A DNA stretch of 64,000 nucleotides from positions 47,756-111,755 of the forward strand of contig JASHNU010000089.1 in assembly GCA_030041475.1 (NCBI GenBank), written 5' to 3'. The translations under genes were made by a program, and so were the position numbers. Source of the stretch: Candidatus Sulfotelmatobacter sp. Lineage in GTDB: Bacteria; Acidobacteriota; Terriglobia; Terriglobales; Acidobacteriaceae. Positions 34,296 through 43,428 of this stretch are shown here, piece by piece. The first letter of the stretch is position 1, and each line of letters opens with the position of its first letter. Under the pieces are notes generated by a model. The model had not been told where the DNA came from. It saw only the letters and a program-made list of their open reading frames with translations, and did not search any database.

Positions 34296-35192
34296 CTAAT
34301 CCTGCAGTCTCGATAAGACCTGCAAGAGCGCGACTGCGGCCGCCTGGCGTCCCACTTCATTTAGATGGCCGCCGTCGGTTGTGTACTCCGGAGCCAGCGT
34401 ATAAATAACCTCGCCTGGGCGCGTGAAGCATGACCGCGAGCGGTCGCAGTGCGTCGACTCGACCTCCGCCAGATCGAAGACAGGATCGGTGCCCACAAAA
34501 GTCTTCAGAAGCATGCTATTAAATTCACAGCGCTTCACGTTGGCATGATGCGGGGCTGACTTTCCCAGCATGCTTTTGAGCCAAGCCTTCGCGGCCGGCT
34601 CGGCGACCGTCAGCGGCACTGTGATGTGCACAATCTGCAGAGCCGGATGTTTCGCTTTAATGGCAGCAATCGCATTGCAATAATTCACAAAAACCTGTTT
34701 CACGTCAGTGGAAGCGTCGATATCGGCGTAGCAGTATTTGTACATGGCAGTTTCTCCCTGCGCACCGAAGCCTCTCGCCAGAACTTGCTCGAACGCTTCA
34801 TCCTTCGATCGCGGATTACCGTTTTGTCCGATCTCAAACTCTGCCAGCACCGGCCCTGGAATCGACTGCGGATCCTCCGACTTCGCAATTTTGATCTCCA
34901 ACCGTGCATCGGATGCCATCAGGTCTCGGATTCCGTCAAGGATGTTGTTGCCGACCGACTGATGGCCAAAGAAAATTCTTGCGGTTGCCAGACGAGCAAT
35001 CTGTCGATCGGTCAGAAGCAGCGGCTCAGATGGAATTGCAGTCTTCACCTTATTTTTCTCCGCGATCGTGTACCGCAGTTCTTTACGATCATCCGGATTA
35101 TGCCGGTTGCAGAGCGCGAGACCTGGCGTGAGAACCCCGATCACGCCGGTGGACGAATTGGTCGAGCAACAGCTGGGTCGACAAGATTCCAA
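34296..35192 (-). CDS. SGNH-hydrolase-like protein
   Basis: About 298 aa if begun at TTG 35192, but that overlaps asnB by 95 bases and lacks a ribosome-binding site; GTG at 35144 or GTG at 35048 (GGAG upstream) are alternatives. Motifs FFGHQSVGNNILDGI near the N-terminus and DGGHLNEVGRQAAA near the C-terminus (Asp and His of the catalytic dyad) are those of SGNH-fold esterases, with serine in GHQSVG in place of GDS. Such enzymes add or remove acetyl groups from polysaccharides. Middle section ADIDASTDVKQVFVNYCNAI. Start uncertain, fold likely. Confidence 0.65.
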   Translation of the reverse strand: MESCRPSCCSTNSSTGVIGVLTPGLALCNRHNPDDRKELRYTIAEKNKVKTAIPSEPLLLTDRQIARLATARIFFGHQSVGNNILDGIRDLMASDARLEIKIAKSEDPQSIPGPVLAEFEIGQNGNPRSKDEAFEQVLARGFGAQGETAMYKYCYADIDASTDVKQVFVNYCNAIAAIKAKHPALQIVHITVPLTVAEPAAKAWLKSMLGKSAPHHANVKRCEFNSMLLKTFVGTDPVFDLAEVESTHCDRSRSCFTRPGEVIYTLAPEYTTDGGHLNEVGRQAAAVALLQVLSRLQD

Positions 35193-37053
35193 CCAGCGCC
35201 ATATCGTCCTTTATGCCAGTTGGGCGACCGCTCTCAAACTTAGTTACCAGTGCCGCCACCATCTGAGGATTGAAGATCCCGTAGCTCTCGATTCGTTGCG
35301 GCGACAGCATCTCCTGGACATAACTCTCGCTGCTGAGGAAGAAGCTTTTGCCATCCGGCGCCCGGTAGGGCTGTTTGGGGCGCTTTTCGATGGAGAGCGG
35401 AATGAGCCCGTGCGCAGCCTGCTTCAGCAAATGCTTCTGATCAAGAACCTTCATTTTCAAATTCGGCGGCAGCTTGGCGGCAAATCCGACGACCCGGTGA
35501 TCCAAGAAGGGATATCGTCCCTCTATCGAATGGGCCATTGCCATGCGATCGCCTTGCGACGACAGGATGTATCCCGGCAAAAGAGCAGAGGCCTCCAGAT
35601 ACTCCGCCTGATTGAACGTTTGCCACGAACGGTAGGCCGGCGGCAACATTTCTTCCAGCTCTGACAGCGCAGTATAGGATCGCGTTTCGGCATGAATCGA
35701 ATCCGAAAAGAACATTTTCAACTGCGCCGTCAGCCCCCACCTTGGCAGATGCGAAAAGAACGGACTCGCCAGATCTTCGGCAGTGACTCGGAAGAAGCGT
35801 TGAAGGTAGGCGGCGGGCTGTCGCTGGATGCCGTTCATATAGGGATAGAGTTGCTTTAACAGCAGTGGGCGCAGGCGAGAGTCCGGGCGGCGCCCCCAGA
35901 AACGGCGAACCTTCGTTTCTTTGAAGATGTCGTACCCTCCCAGCATTTCGTCCGCGCCTTCTCCAGTCAGCACCACCTTGAAGCCGTTCTCGCGCACGAG
36001 CTTTGCCAATATGAACAACGGCGCGGGTGCGGTGCGAAGAATCGGCTGTTCTGTGTGGCGAACGACTTCCGGAAAAATCCGTGCGATGTCTGCGCAACTG
36101 CAATGGACCTCGCTGTGTTCGGTCCGCAGGAATGCGCTCGCCTCGTGCTGATAGGAACTCTCGTCGAATTCGGCATCATCGAAGCTCACTGAAAACGTCC
36201 TCAGGCGGTCTCCGACCAAAGACTTCGTCAGCGCCGTGATGACAGTCGAATCGATGCCTCCACTCAAATAAGCTCCTACCGGCACGTCGGAGCGCAGTCT
36301 GATTCGCGTGGCATCCAGCAGCAGAGCCAGCAATTCCTCTTTCAGCTGCTTTTCACTTTCAGCCGCACAATCGCCGGCGGCATAGTCCATACCCCAGTAC
36401 TTCCAGATGCGCAGTTTGCCATTCTCGAAAACCAGGGAATGTCCGGGTGGGAGCTGAGAAATGTTCTTAAATGCAGTCCGCGGTGGCAGAGTCACCCAAA
36501 ACGTGAAGATCTGATCGAGAGCGATGAGATCGAGTTCCCGCTTGACTTCATGACAAGCGAGCAGTGCTTTGATTTCCGATGCGTAAAGAAACTGGCCGCT
36601 GGTTTGTGTGTAAAACAGCGGGCGCACCCCGACGCGGTCGCGGGAAAGAAACAGTCTCTTTCTTTTCGTATCCCAGATGGCGAATGCCCACTGCCCATTC
36701 AGGCGCTGAGTGCAGTTTTCACCTTCCTCCTGGTAGAGCCGGAGAAGAACCTCCGTGTCGGAGCGCGTGGTGAACCGATGGCCCTTCTGGATGAGTTCTT
36801 CTCTTAATTCAATGTAGTTGAAGATCTCGCCGTTGAACGTGATCCAGAGTTTCCCATCGTCGATGCACATGGGCTGGCATCCGCCCGCCAAGTCGATGAT
36901 GCTAAGGCGTGCGTGGGCCAGACCAGCGCCGTCACCCACGTAAACGCCGTTGGCATCCGGCCCGCGATGAGAGAGCGTGCCAATCATCGCGTCGAGCTGA
37001 TCCAGTTCGACGCGATTGCCGTGCAGGTTAACAAATCCGGCTATGCCACACAT
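35098..37053 (-). CDS. asparagine synthase (glutamine-hydrolysing)-like, AsnB family
   Basis: Protein of 651 aa. Nucleophile Cys2 (MCGIAGFVNLHG) and the N-terminal glutaminase block SHRGPDANGVYVGDGAGLAH; the synthetase domain carries the PP-loop YLSGGIDSTVITALT and VLTGEGADEMLGGYDIF. All residues for both half-reactions seem present. In polysaccharide loci such enzymes amidate sugar acids or amino-acid substituents. It follows the large secreted protein gene by 74 bases and precedes the SGNH gene. Housekeeping asparagine synthesis is possible but less likely in this place. Confidence 0.85.
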   Translation of the reverse strand: MCGIAGFVNLHGNRVELDQLDAMIGTLSHRGPDANGVYVGDGAGLAHARLSIIDLAGGCQPMCIDDGKLWITFNGEIFNYIELREELIQKGHRFTTRSDTEVLLRLYQEEGENCTQRLNGQWAFAIWDTKRKRLFLSRDRVGVRPLFYTQTSGQFLYASEIKALLACHEVKRELDLIALDQIFTFWVTLPPRTAFKNISQLPPGHSLVFENGKLRIWKYWGMDYAAGDCAAESEKQLKEELLALLLDATRIRLRSDVPVGAYLSGGIDSTVITALTKSLVGDRLRTFSVSFDDAEFDESSYQHEASAFLRTEHSEVHCSCADIARIFPEVVRHTEQPILRTAPAPLFILAKLVRENGFKVVLTGEGADEMLGGYDIFKETKVRRFWGRRPDSRLRPLLLKQLYPYMNGIQRQPAAYLQRFFRVTAEDLASPFFSHLPRWGLTAQLKMFFSDSIHAETRSYTALSELEEMLPPAYRSWQTFNQAEYLEASALLPGYILSSQGDRMAMAHSIEGRYPFLDHRVVGFAAKLPPNLKMKVLDQKHLLKQAAHGLIPLSIEKRPKQPYRAPDGKSFFLSSESYVQEMLSPQRIESYGIFNPQMVAALVTKFESGRPTGIKDDMALVGILSTQLLLDQFVHRRDRGSHARSRALQPA

Positions 37054-37127
37054 TGGTTGCTGTTGTTGCGGTGGAGATGGACGTACTCGTGTGCCACCGG
37101 TCCGCTCGCCAGCCGGCGGCCATTCGT

Positions 37128-40100
37128 TCAGTGCTTAATTGCGAGTTCCTGTATGACCCACGTCGAGGACGTGCCAATTAGCGGACAAGTCACGCTTTCT
37201 GTGCCTGCGGCGGGGCTTGCAGGCCGAAACTGCACGGCGGGATCGGATGCGATTTGTGCGTAGTTGTCCGCCGCCGTGGTCCCAGCCGGCGAAACGCAGG
37301 CAACGTAAACCCAGTCGTTACCTTCGGAAGTGACCACGCTGGCGCCGGCCGTAGTCCCCGATCCGTTCGCACCCGTGACTGCATCGACTGGACTTGCCGC
37401 AGACTGTGAGCTGTATTCGGAAATCATCAGCGTCGTCGGTCCGTCGGCAGTGAAGTTGGTGACCGATAAAGTGTGCGAGCCGGCATTGACGACACTGGCA
37501 ATGTGCCACAAGGCAAGATCGAGCGTGCCATCGGTATCGTTGTTGCGGTCCGTGACCACAACCTCGCCCAGACTATCTGTCGCAACGGGAAGGTCGGATG
37601 CCTGCCCCCACCAGAAGAACGAAAGAACGAGCATATCCCCCGCAGACACGTCATTAATCGTGCAACTGGTCGCATATTGGCAATAGCTGTAATTGCCTGT
37701 GAAATTCGGCCCGACGATTGGTGGCGCGCTTGTGCCGGCGGGCCGGATCGCCATGGCCTGATCGCCTACCGTTTGTGCGGGAAGCGGAGGACGGGGCAGG
37801 ATCGTCACCGTTTGCTGACCCGTACCCGGCGCGATCGTGTACTCCGCGGTCGGGGTCACGCGTACGGCGTTCAATCCTTCTCCCTCGTCGGTGCCGTTGG
37901 AAGCGCGGCCCCACCCATACAACAGGTCGTTGGAAACGCTAGTTTCGAGATCAGCGGCGCCCATGGATGCCGAAGCCATACTCGATTGCGCAACAGACTC
38001 CACGGGATTACCCGCAGCTTGTCCGGATACCTCCATCACATTGATTACCAGGCTGCTGTCGTTCGCGTCGTTGACAGCAATCGTGTGCGCGCCCGCATTG
38101 ACGACCGGCGAGATGTGCCAGGTGCCGAGGCCGGTGACGTTATTGATCTGATCAAATGTGACCACTTCAGTCTGACTGTCAGTGACGCTGATTGGCGTTG
38201 CGGGCAGGCTGTTAAACGTATGCCCGCTGACAATGAGCATATCTCCAGCTGCAACATTGTTAATGGTGCAGGTAGCTGCCGCGCTGCAGTAGTTTCCCGT
38301 GAAGAGAGGAGTCTGGATAACCGGCCCCGGTCCTTCGCTAAAGCAGTACAAAACCGCTGGAGCCGTGTTCGCGTTCGGGCCGGTAACGTGAGACTGAACG
38401 CTCGTCCCGGCTGGAGCTTCGGTATAGCTCGTGAGCAGCGTGCCCCCCTCCATGAAATTCGGGTCCGACTGCGAGTAGAACTGCGAAACGCTCACAGGAA
38501 TGAAATTGCCGTCGAGCGTGTAGGAGGTAATTGGCGCGGGCGCGCCGTCATCACTGCCTCCTGCTCCCACGCCAAGCGCGCCGAGGCACATATCGCTGCT
38601 TCCCTGAGTGGCTGGTGTTTGTCCTGTCCACCATCCCGGGACGCCCGTGGCCGGGTTGTCGACTCCGGGAAGGCCTACATTAGGATTTTCGAAGCTTACA
38701 CCGACATCCGGCTGGCTGCTTTGGGCCGGTCCAATGTCGTAGACAGAAAGTCCCCATGAGTCTGCGCCTGGAACATTCAGGGTTATGGAGTCCGCCGTTT
38801 TCAGGGCGGTGGTGAGGTTCGAGTACGCGGCATTGATGGTCCCGTAGCCACCGCTGGTCGGCGTGCCCAGGATGGCGTAAACATTGCCTTCCGAATCTTG
38901 CATTGCCCCGGCCTCGAGCGTCTGCGCCGCGGTTGACGTTATGAAAACTACGACACCGTCACCGACGCTGATTCCTGCCGGTAACGTGCACGCTACTGAC
39001 AGCGATGTCTCACTCTCGATCAGGCAGATGCGCTCGGGCACGCGAGACTGAATGAATGGAATCACCGTCAACGTACTCGAACCGACGAGCCCCGAAAACG
39101 TAGCTGTGATTTTCGTTGATCCCACACTGAGAGTCGTTGCCAAGCCTGCAGCGATTTCCGCCACTGCCGGTAGCGAAGATCTCCACCTCGCATAAGTCGT
39201 CAAGTTCCTGGTAGTTCCGTTGTTGTAGTTTCCTGTGGCTGTGAATTGCAGAGTATTCCCCACAACCACGGAGGGCGCCTGGGGCGTGACGGAGATCGAC
39301 TGCAATACCGCCGGAACACCGATGCCGGTCAAGGAAACAATCTGAGGATTGTTTTGGGCGTTATCCCGGAAGCGCAACGAGGCGTCCCTGTTACCCGATT
39401 CCTTCGGCGAAAATGTCACCGATACGGTGCAACTCGCCCCAGCTGCAAGTGTATTCGGGATGATGGGGCAAGCTGAGGAGATCAAGTAGTCGCCCGTGCT
39501 GCTGGTAATGGCTGAGATCGACAGCGCCGTCGGGAGATTGTTGGTCAGCGTAACCTGCTGCGGAGCGCTGGTTGTACCTACGGTTTGTGGAGAAAAGCTG
39601 AGGCTTGTAGGGCTCACGGAAGGTGGCACAACACCGGTCCCGCGTAGGCTGACCGTCGGGTTGTAACCGGCATCGTCAGTAATCGTGAGCGTACCGTTCC
39701 GCTCGCCGGTGACAGAGGGTGTAAAGAAGACGGACACAGTGCAACTCGTATTGCCAGCTAGCGTGGCCGGGCTCTGCGGGCAGTTGGTTGTGGTGGTGTA
39801 ATCGCTGAGGTCGGTTGTAATGCTCAGAATGGTCAAGCTTGTGCTTTGATTGTTGTTGACCGTTACCGTCTTGGCCGGACTCTCAAGTCCAATATCGCGG
39901 TAGCTGAACGCAAGGGTGGTTGGCCTGGCGGTGATGGCGGGAAGACTCGCCACTAGCGATGAGAATCTCTCCAGTTGAGCGGATGCCAGACCGATAGCGG
40001 CAAGCAGAAACAAAGCCAGTCGCGAGGCTAGGCGCCTTCGAGCGAGTGCGCGCTGAAGGTTCGCGCAAGCGCACTCGCGCCGTTGCACTGAACTATTCCC

Positions 40101-40142
40101 CAGAAAGTATGACGAAATGATGTTGAGACTTTGTCGATGCAT
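37128..40142 (-). CDS. large secreted repeat protein (choice-of-anchor D / Ig-like)
   Basis: Protein of 1004 aa. GGAGAAGG lies just before the ATG. Signal peptide ends near residue 56 (LASAQ). Residues 70-275 hold two ASH/HYDIN-type choice-of-anchor-D beta-sandwiches (TLAFSYRDIGLESPAKTVTV; TSLSFSPQTVGTTSAPQQVT). Next is a Big2-like domain (LQSISVTPQAPSVVVGNTLQ). The remaining ~600 residues contain at least two homologous ~170-aa repeats, each with FTGNY...C.I..V.AGDML (for example YATSCTINDVSAGDMLVLSF and AATCTINNVAAGDMLIVSG). No membrane anchor or PEP-CTERM tail is seen. It likely forms part of the extracellular matrix or binds polysaccharide. Confidence 0.75.
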   Translation of the reverse strand: MHRQSLNIISSYFLGNSSVQRRECACANLQRALARRRLASRLALFLLAAIGLASAQLERFSSLVASLPAITARPTTLAFSYRDIGLESPAKTVTVNNNQSTSLTILSITTDLSDYTTTTNCPQSPATLAGNTSCTVSVFFTPSVTGERNGTLTITDDAGYNPTVSLRGTGVVPPSVSPTSLSFSPQTVGTTSAPQQVTLTNNLPTALSISAITSSTGDYLISSACPIIPNTLAAGASCTVSVTFSPKESGNRDASLRFRDNAQNNPQIVSLTGIGVPAVLQSISVTPQAPSVVVGNTLQFTATGNYNNGTTRNLTTYARWRSSLPAVAEIAAGLATTLSVGSTKITATFSGLVGSSTLTVIPFIQSRVPERICLIESETSLSVACTLPAGISVGDGVVVFITSTAAQTLEAGAMQDSEGNVYAILGTPTSGGYGTINAAYSNLTTALKTADSITLNVPGADSWGLSVYDIGPAQSSQPDVGVSFENPNVGLPGVDNPATGVPGWWTGQTPATQGSSDMCLGALGVGAGGSDDGAPAPITSYTLDGNFIPVSVSQFYSQSDPNFMEGGTLLTSYTEAPAGTSVQSHVTGPNANTAPAVLYCFSEGPGPVIQTPLFTGNYCSAAATCTINNVAAGDMLIVSGHTFNSLPATPISVTDSQTEVVTFDQINNVTGLGTWHISPVVNAGAHTIAVNDANDSSLVINVMEVSGQAAGNPVESVAQSSMASASMGAADLETSVSNDLLYGWGRASNGTDEGEGLNAVRVTPTAEYTIAPGTGQQTVTILPRPPLPAQTVGDQAMAIRPAGTSAPPIVGPNFTGNYSYCQYATSCTINDVSAGDMLVLSFFWWGQASDLPVATDSLGEVVVTDRNNDTDGTLDLALWHIASVVNAGSHTLSVTNFTADGPTTLMISEYSSQSAASPVDAVTGANGSGTTAGASVVTSEGNDWVYVACVSPAGTTAADNYAQIASDPAVQFRPASPAAGTESVTCPLIGTSSTWVIQELAIKH

Positions 40143-40238
40143 GGTTGCCTTCTCCTTTTACCTGGCGGCAAGCTAGGGAATAACTGGGCAGTTCTCGTTA
40201 GGGGGAAGTAATCCTATGAATTCAAACTTTCTGGTGCG

Positions 40239-41924
40239 CTACCGGGCAACACTCAGAATGACCGCTTCTCGACGGCCAGGCGCCGTCTCCAGATTTCGAC
40301 TGGAACCCAGCACCCATGCCTTATTGAGGGGGTCGAATTGTTTGACGACGCGCGCAGGATTACCTGATATCACCGAGTACGGCGGAAAACTTCGCGTGAC
40401 CACCGAGTTTGCCGCTACCACGGAATTGCGGCCCACGATCAGCTCGCCGCTATCACAAACGATCACGGCTCCGTGCCCGATCCAAGAGCCCTGTTCAATC
40501 CGGACTCTTCCGCCTTCAGTCACTCCCTGATCGCGTATCGGAACCGTAATATCTTCGAACGCATGGTTGTGATCCATAATGAGGACCGAGGGTGACAGAA
40601 TGACATCGCGCTCCAGGTGGACGCAGTTCTTCGCTGAAATCTGACTGCGACGTGCGACGGCAACATTGTCGTCGAGGATGATCGCCGGCTCGACACTGCC
40701 ATCGAGCGCACCTGTAACGTTGAGCCACGCATCTTTGGCGATCAAGACAGAATTGCCGATTTTGATGCGCCGTGCCATCGCCCGATATAAGTCGACTGAG
40801 GGATGAATCGAGAGCACGGAACCGACCGACGCGAATGGGTATGTGCGGCTCACCCACAGGCTATGCAGCTTGGTCAGTGCTCGCGAAAAAAGACCCAGCG
40901 GATCACGGTAGTCCAAGTAGGATTGGCGATTGCTAGTGGACATAGGCACCTTCAACCACGGAACGCGTTGGACAGTACTACGATCGCTCAAACGGGACGC
41001 CGCCCGGCCCATTCTTCTCTTGCCTGCCCCTGAAAAGAGCGCGGCGATTTTCTGCTTCTGCTCGCAACGGAGGAACTCGATGAACTGGCGGGAAACCTGC
41101 CTGCTCTCCCGCCGGATACAGCACCAGGTAAAACCTGCCAGCCGAGTGAAACCGCCGAGCACTAGCGGCCGCTCCGGAATCCGCTGCAAGCATTTGAAGA
41201 CCTCGAATAACGGATCGCTGCCAACCGAGTAGTCCAGCCTGCCCAGCCGAAATCGGTGTCCCAGCAGATTCGTTCCTGCGCCGGTGTGCCGGTGGTGAAA
41301 CACCTCAAGCTCGGGAATTGCTTCTGCCGTCCAGCCCTTCAGTCTGGCGCAGGTCTGCGCATACCAGTCCTCTCCCCCATACTTGAGCACGGCGTAGCCG
41401 CCGATCGCCTCGTAGCACTCGCGCCTCACGAGCTGTGCGGCATGCGGAACGGAGTCGATCCGGTTACTGCTGCGGTTACGAAACTCTCCGCCGGTTTCTT
41501 CATGAATGAAGCCGGAAACCAGGCCTAATTGCGGCGATTGTTCAAATCGGATGATGAGTTGTTCGAAATAGTCCGGCTCAACCGAGATATCCGCATCCAG
41601 GTTGCCGATGAAGTCGAAGGCGACCTCCTGAAGCAAGGGAAGACCCGCCTTGAGAGCCAGAGTTTTCGACGCGAAGCTGTGACCCGGCGGCCGTGTCACT
41701 CGCAAGAAGCGGATAAAATCGTGCTGCCTTGCGTATTGCTTTACGATCTCATCGGTCCTGTCAGTGGAACCATCGCTGACGATCATCCACCTCCGCGGCG
41801 GCACGGTCTGATGCAGAACGCTCGTGATGGTTTTTTCGATCTGCGTTTCCTCGTTATAGGCCGCAGTCATCAGCACAAAGCGGCGGCCACTCCGCGTCAA
41901 AGGTTGTAGGCTGCAAGGGCTCAC
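40239..41924 (-). CDS. fused glycosyltransferase family 2 and hexapeptide acyltransferase
   Basis: Protein of 561 aa starting at GTG overlapping the upstream stop (GTGA). Residues 15-250 are a GT-A glycosyltransferase: FVLMTAAYNEETQIEKTITS, MIVSDGSTDRTDEIV, DFIGNLDADISVEPDYFEQL (DXD) and YGGEDWYAQTCARLKGWTAE. After a linker, residues 390-540 form a left-handed beta-helix of the WcaF/Maa type (VLIAKDAWLNVTGAL, SWIGHGAVIVCDSGELIVGR, VVAANSVVTRSFPPYSVISG, NPARVVKQF). The fusion would couple sugar addition with acylation. Substrates unknown. Confidence 0.8.
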   Translation of the reverse strand: MSPCSLQPLTRSGRRFVLMTAAYNEETQIEKTITSVLHQTVPPRRWMIVSDGSTDRTDEIVKQYARQHDFIRFLRVTRPPGHSFASKTLALKAGLPLLQEVAFDFIGNLDADISVEPDYFEQLIIRFEQSPQLGLVSGFIHEETGGEFRNRSSNRIDSVPHAAQLVRRECYEAIGGYAVLKYGGEDWYAQTCARLKGWTAEAIPELEVFHHRHTGAGTNLLGHRFRLGRLDYSVGSDPLFEVFKCLQRIPERPLVLGGFTRLAGFTWCCIRRESRQVSRQFIEFLRCEQKQKIAALFSGAGKRRMGRAASRLSDRSTVQRVPWLKVPMSTSNRQSYLDYRDPLGLFSRALTKLHSLWVSRTYPFASVGSVLSIHPSVDLYRAMARRIKIGNSVLIAKDAWLNVTGALDGSVEPAIILDDNVAVARRSQISAKNCVHLERDVILSPSVLIMDHNHAFEDITVPIRDQGVTEGGRVRIEQGSWIGHGAVIVCDSGELIVGRNSVVAANSVVTRSFPPYSVISGNPARVVKQFDPLNKAWVLGSSRNLETAPGRREAVILSVAR

Positions 41925-43393
41925 AATCGTCGGTCCGTCTCACTGGTGACAGAACTGGCAGGCTCAAGCAATGGGGACAGTGCGCGCCCCGTAGCGTAGA
42001 TCGGCTCGGGTTGCAGTTCGTCGCTGAATGCATGTGCAGGGATCGCGCCTTCTGCCATCGCTTCCGCTTTGCGGACCAGAACGCCTTGGGGCGCTGCAGC
42101 GATGGGGATCATTGCCAACAACGCATACCAGGCCACAATCGTCTGATCAAAATAGGCGACACCGAAGAACGCAACCGCATTGGCGAACAGGGCTGACCCA
42201 ATCGCCCAGAGGAAGCCTTGCTGTCGGCTGTTGGCAGGGGCCAGCTTCCGTGCTTTCCCCAAATACTGGAAGCCGAAAACGAACAGCGCGATAAAAGAGA
42301 GGAGGGGGATCAACCCGGCCGTGTCTGCAGTCCCGACAAATTGATTGGAAAGGTCCCACATGTCCCATCCCCAAGCGGCGTAGGACTTGGTTCCGATCAG
42401 CCACCAGTCACTGAAGTGCAGGATGCACTGATTCACGAGTTGATATCGGTGGTATGAAGAGGATCCGCCAGCCAGATCAATCCGCGAGATCAGGTGCCAC
42501 ACGGGTGCTTTCATCACCAGGTGCAGCCCGACCAACGCTGCCACGACTCCCCATCGCAAGGGGCGCGTCCAGCGACGTAAAGGCCAGAAACTCAGGGCAG
42601 CCACTCCGCCGAGCAGGCCAAATAAGGAAGTGCTCGAGTTTGCGGCCAGAGGTATCACCAGAGACGCGGCGATTCCCAAGGCGGCCAGCCCTCGACTCTT
42701 TCTATCCCTCAGCCACAAGCCGACGAACAATGGCAGCAGGACCGCGCCAAACGTCCCGGCCAAAATCGGATGGCCGAAAACGGCAACGGCGCGAAAGCGG
42801 CCCTGCCGCTGCATGGCTGAGCCGTAAATGTCAGCTCGGGCGCCGCCCAAAAGACTGTAGACCGGATTCTTCCCGGTCGCCTGCTCGATGGTCATGATGA
42901 CGGCGACGATGACAGCAATCCAGACGAAACAACGCATGGTCCGCACCAAGTCTTTCTGATCGCGGACGAGCAAGCGCAGCAAGAAATAGATTCCGAACCC
43001 CTCGTACAGCAGCGAAAGCTGGTAAACGACCATCCCCCATTCCCGCCACAAGAGCATCCCGTTGACGGCAACAAAAAGGACCAGGGTAATTAGTGCGACG
43101 TCGACCTTGTTCCAGCCGCCAGCCAGAAAGGAACGGGACTGAGTCAGCGCGGTCCGCAGCATGCGCCCAGAACCAAAGAGGATCAGTACGCGCAACATGT
43201 CGAAATGGAGCGTACCCATCAGCAGTACCTGATCCTGCGGGATCAGGATTGCTCCGACCAGAAAAGCCGCCAATGCCTGGCGCCGCGATCCGAGCCAGAT
43301 CACCAGACCGAGAATCAGCACGAACGCCAGCACGATCGGATTCGCGATCGTTTGCGAGACTCCGCCTCCGAAAATCAGGTTGCGCGGGGACAT
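41921..43393 (-). CDS. O-antigen ligase / polysaccharide polymerase-like membrane protein
   Basis: Integral membrane protein of 490 aa with about 11 hydrophobic segments (for example VLAFVLILGLVIWLG, VALITLVLFVAVNGML, WGVVAALVGLHLVM). A large loop between late helices (SRIDLAGGSSSYHRYQLVNQ, then FSDWWLIGTKSYAAWGWDMW) carries the Arg, His and Tyr often seen in Wzy/WaaL-type enzymes. It would polymerise repeat units or transfer the polymer outside the membrane. Coupled to the fusion glycosyltransferase by overlapping stop and start. Typical low sequence conservation; the assignment is by topology and place. Confidence 0.7.
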   Translation of the reverse strand: MSPRNLIFGGGVSQTIANPIVLAFVLILGLVIWLGSRRQALAAFLVGAILIPQDQVLLMGTLHFDMLRVLILFGSGRMLRTALTQSRSFLAGGWNKVDVALITLVLFVAVNGMLLWREWGMVVYQLSLLYEGFGIYFLLRLLVRDQKDLVRTMRCFVWIAVIVAVIMTIEQATGKNPVYSLLGGARADIYGSAMQRQGRFRAVAVFGHPILAGTFGAVLLPLFVGLWLRDRKSRGLAALGIAASLVIPLAANSSTSLFGLLGGVAALSFWPLRRWTRPLRWGVVAALVGLHLVMKAPVWHLISRIDLAGGSSSYHRYQLVNQCILHFSDWWLIGTKSYAAWGWDMWDLSNQFVGTADTAGLIPLLSFIALFVFGFQYLGKARKLAPANSRQQGFLWAIGSALFANAVAFFGVAYFDQTIVAWYALLAMIPIAAAPQGVLVRKAEAMAEGAIPAHAFSDELQPEPIYATGRALSPLLEPASSVTSETDRRL

Positions 43394-43428
43394 GGTCGAT
43401 TTTTTTCGCGTGAGAGAAGATTCGTGCG

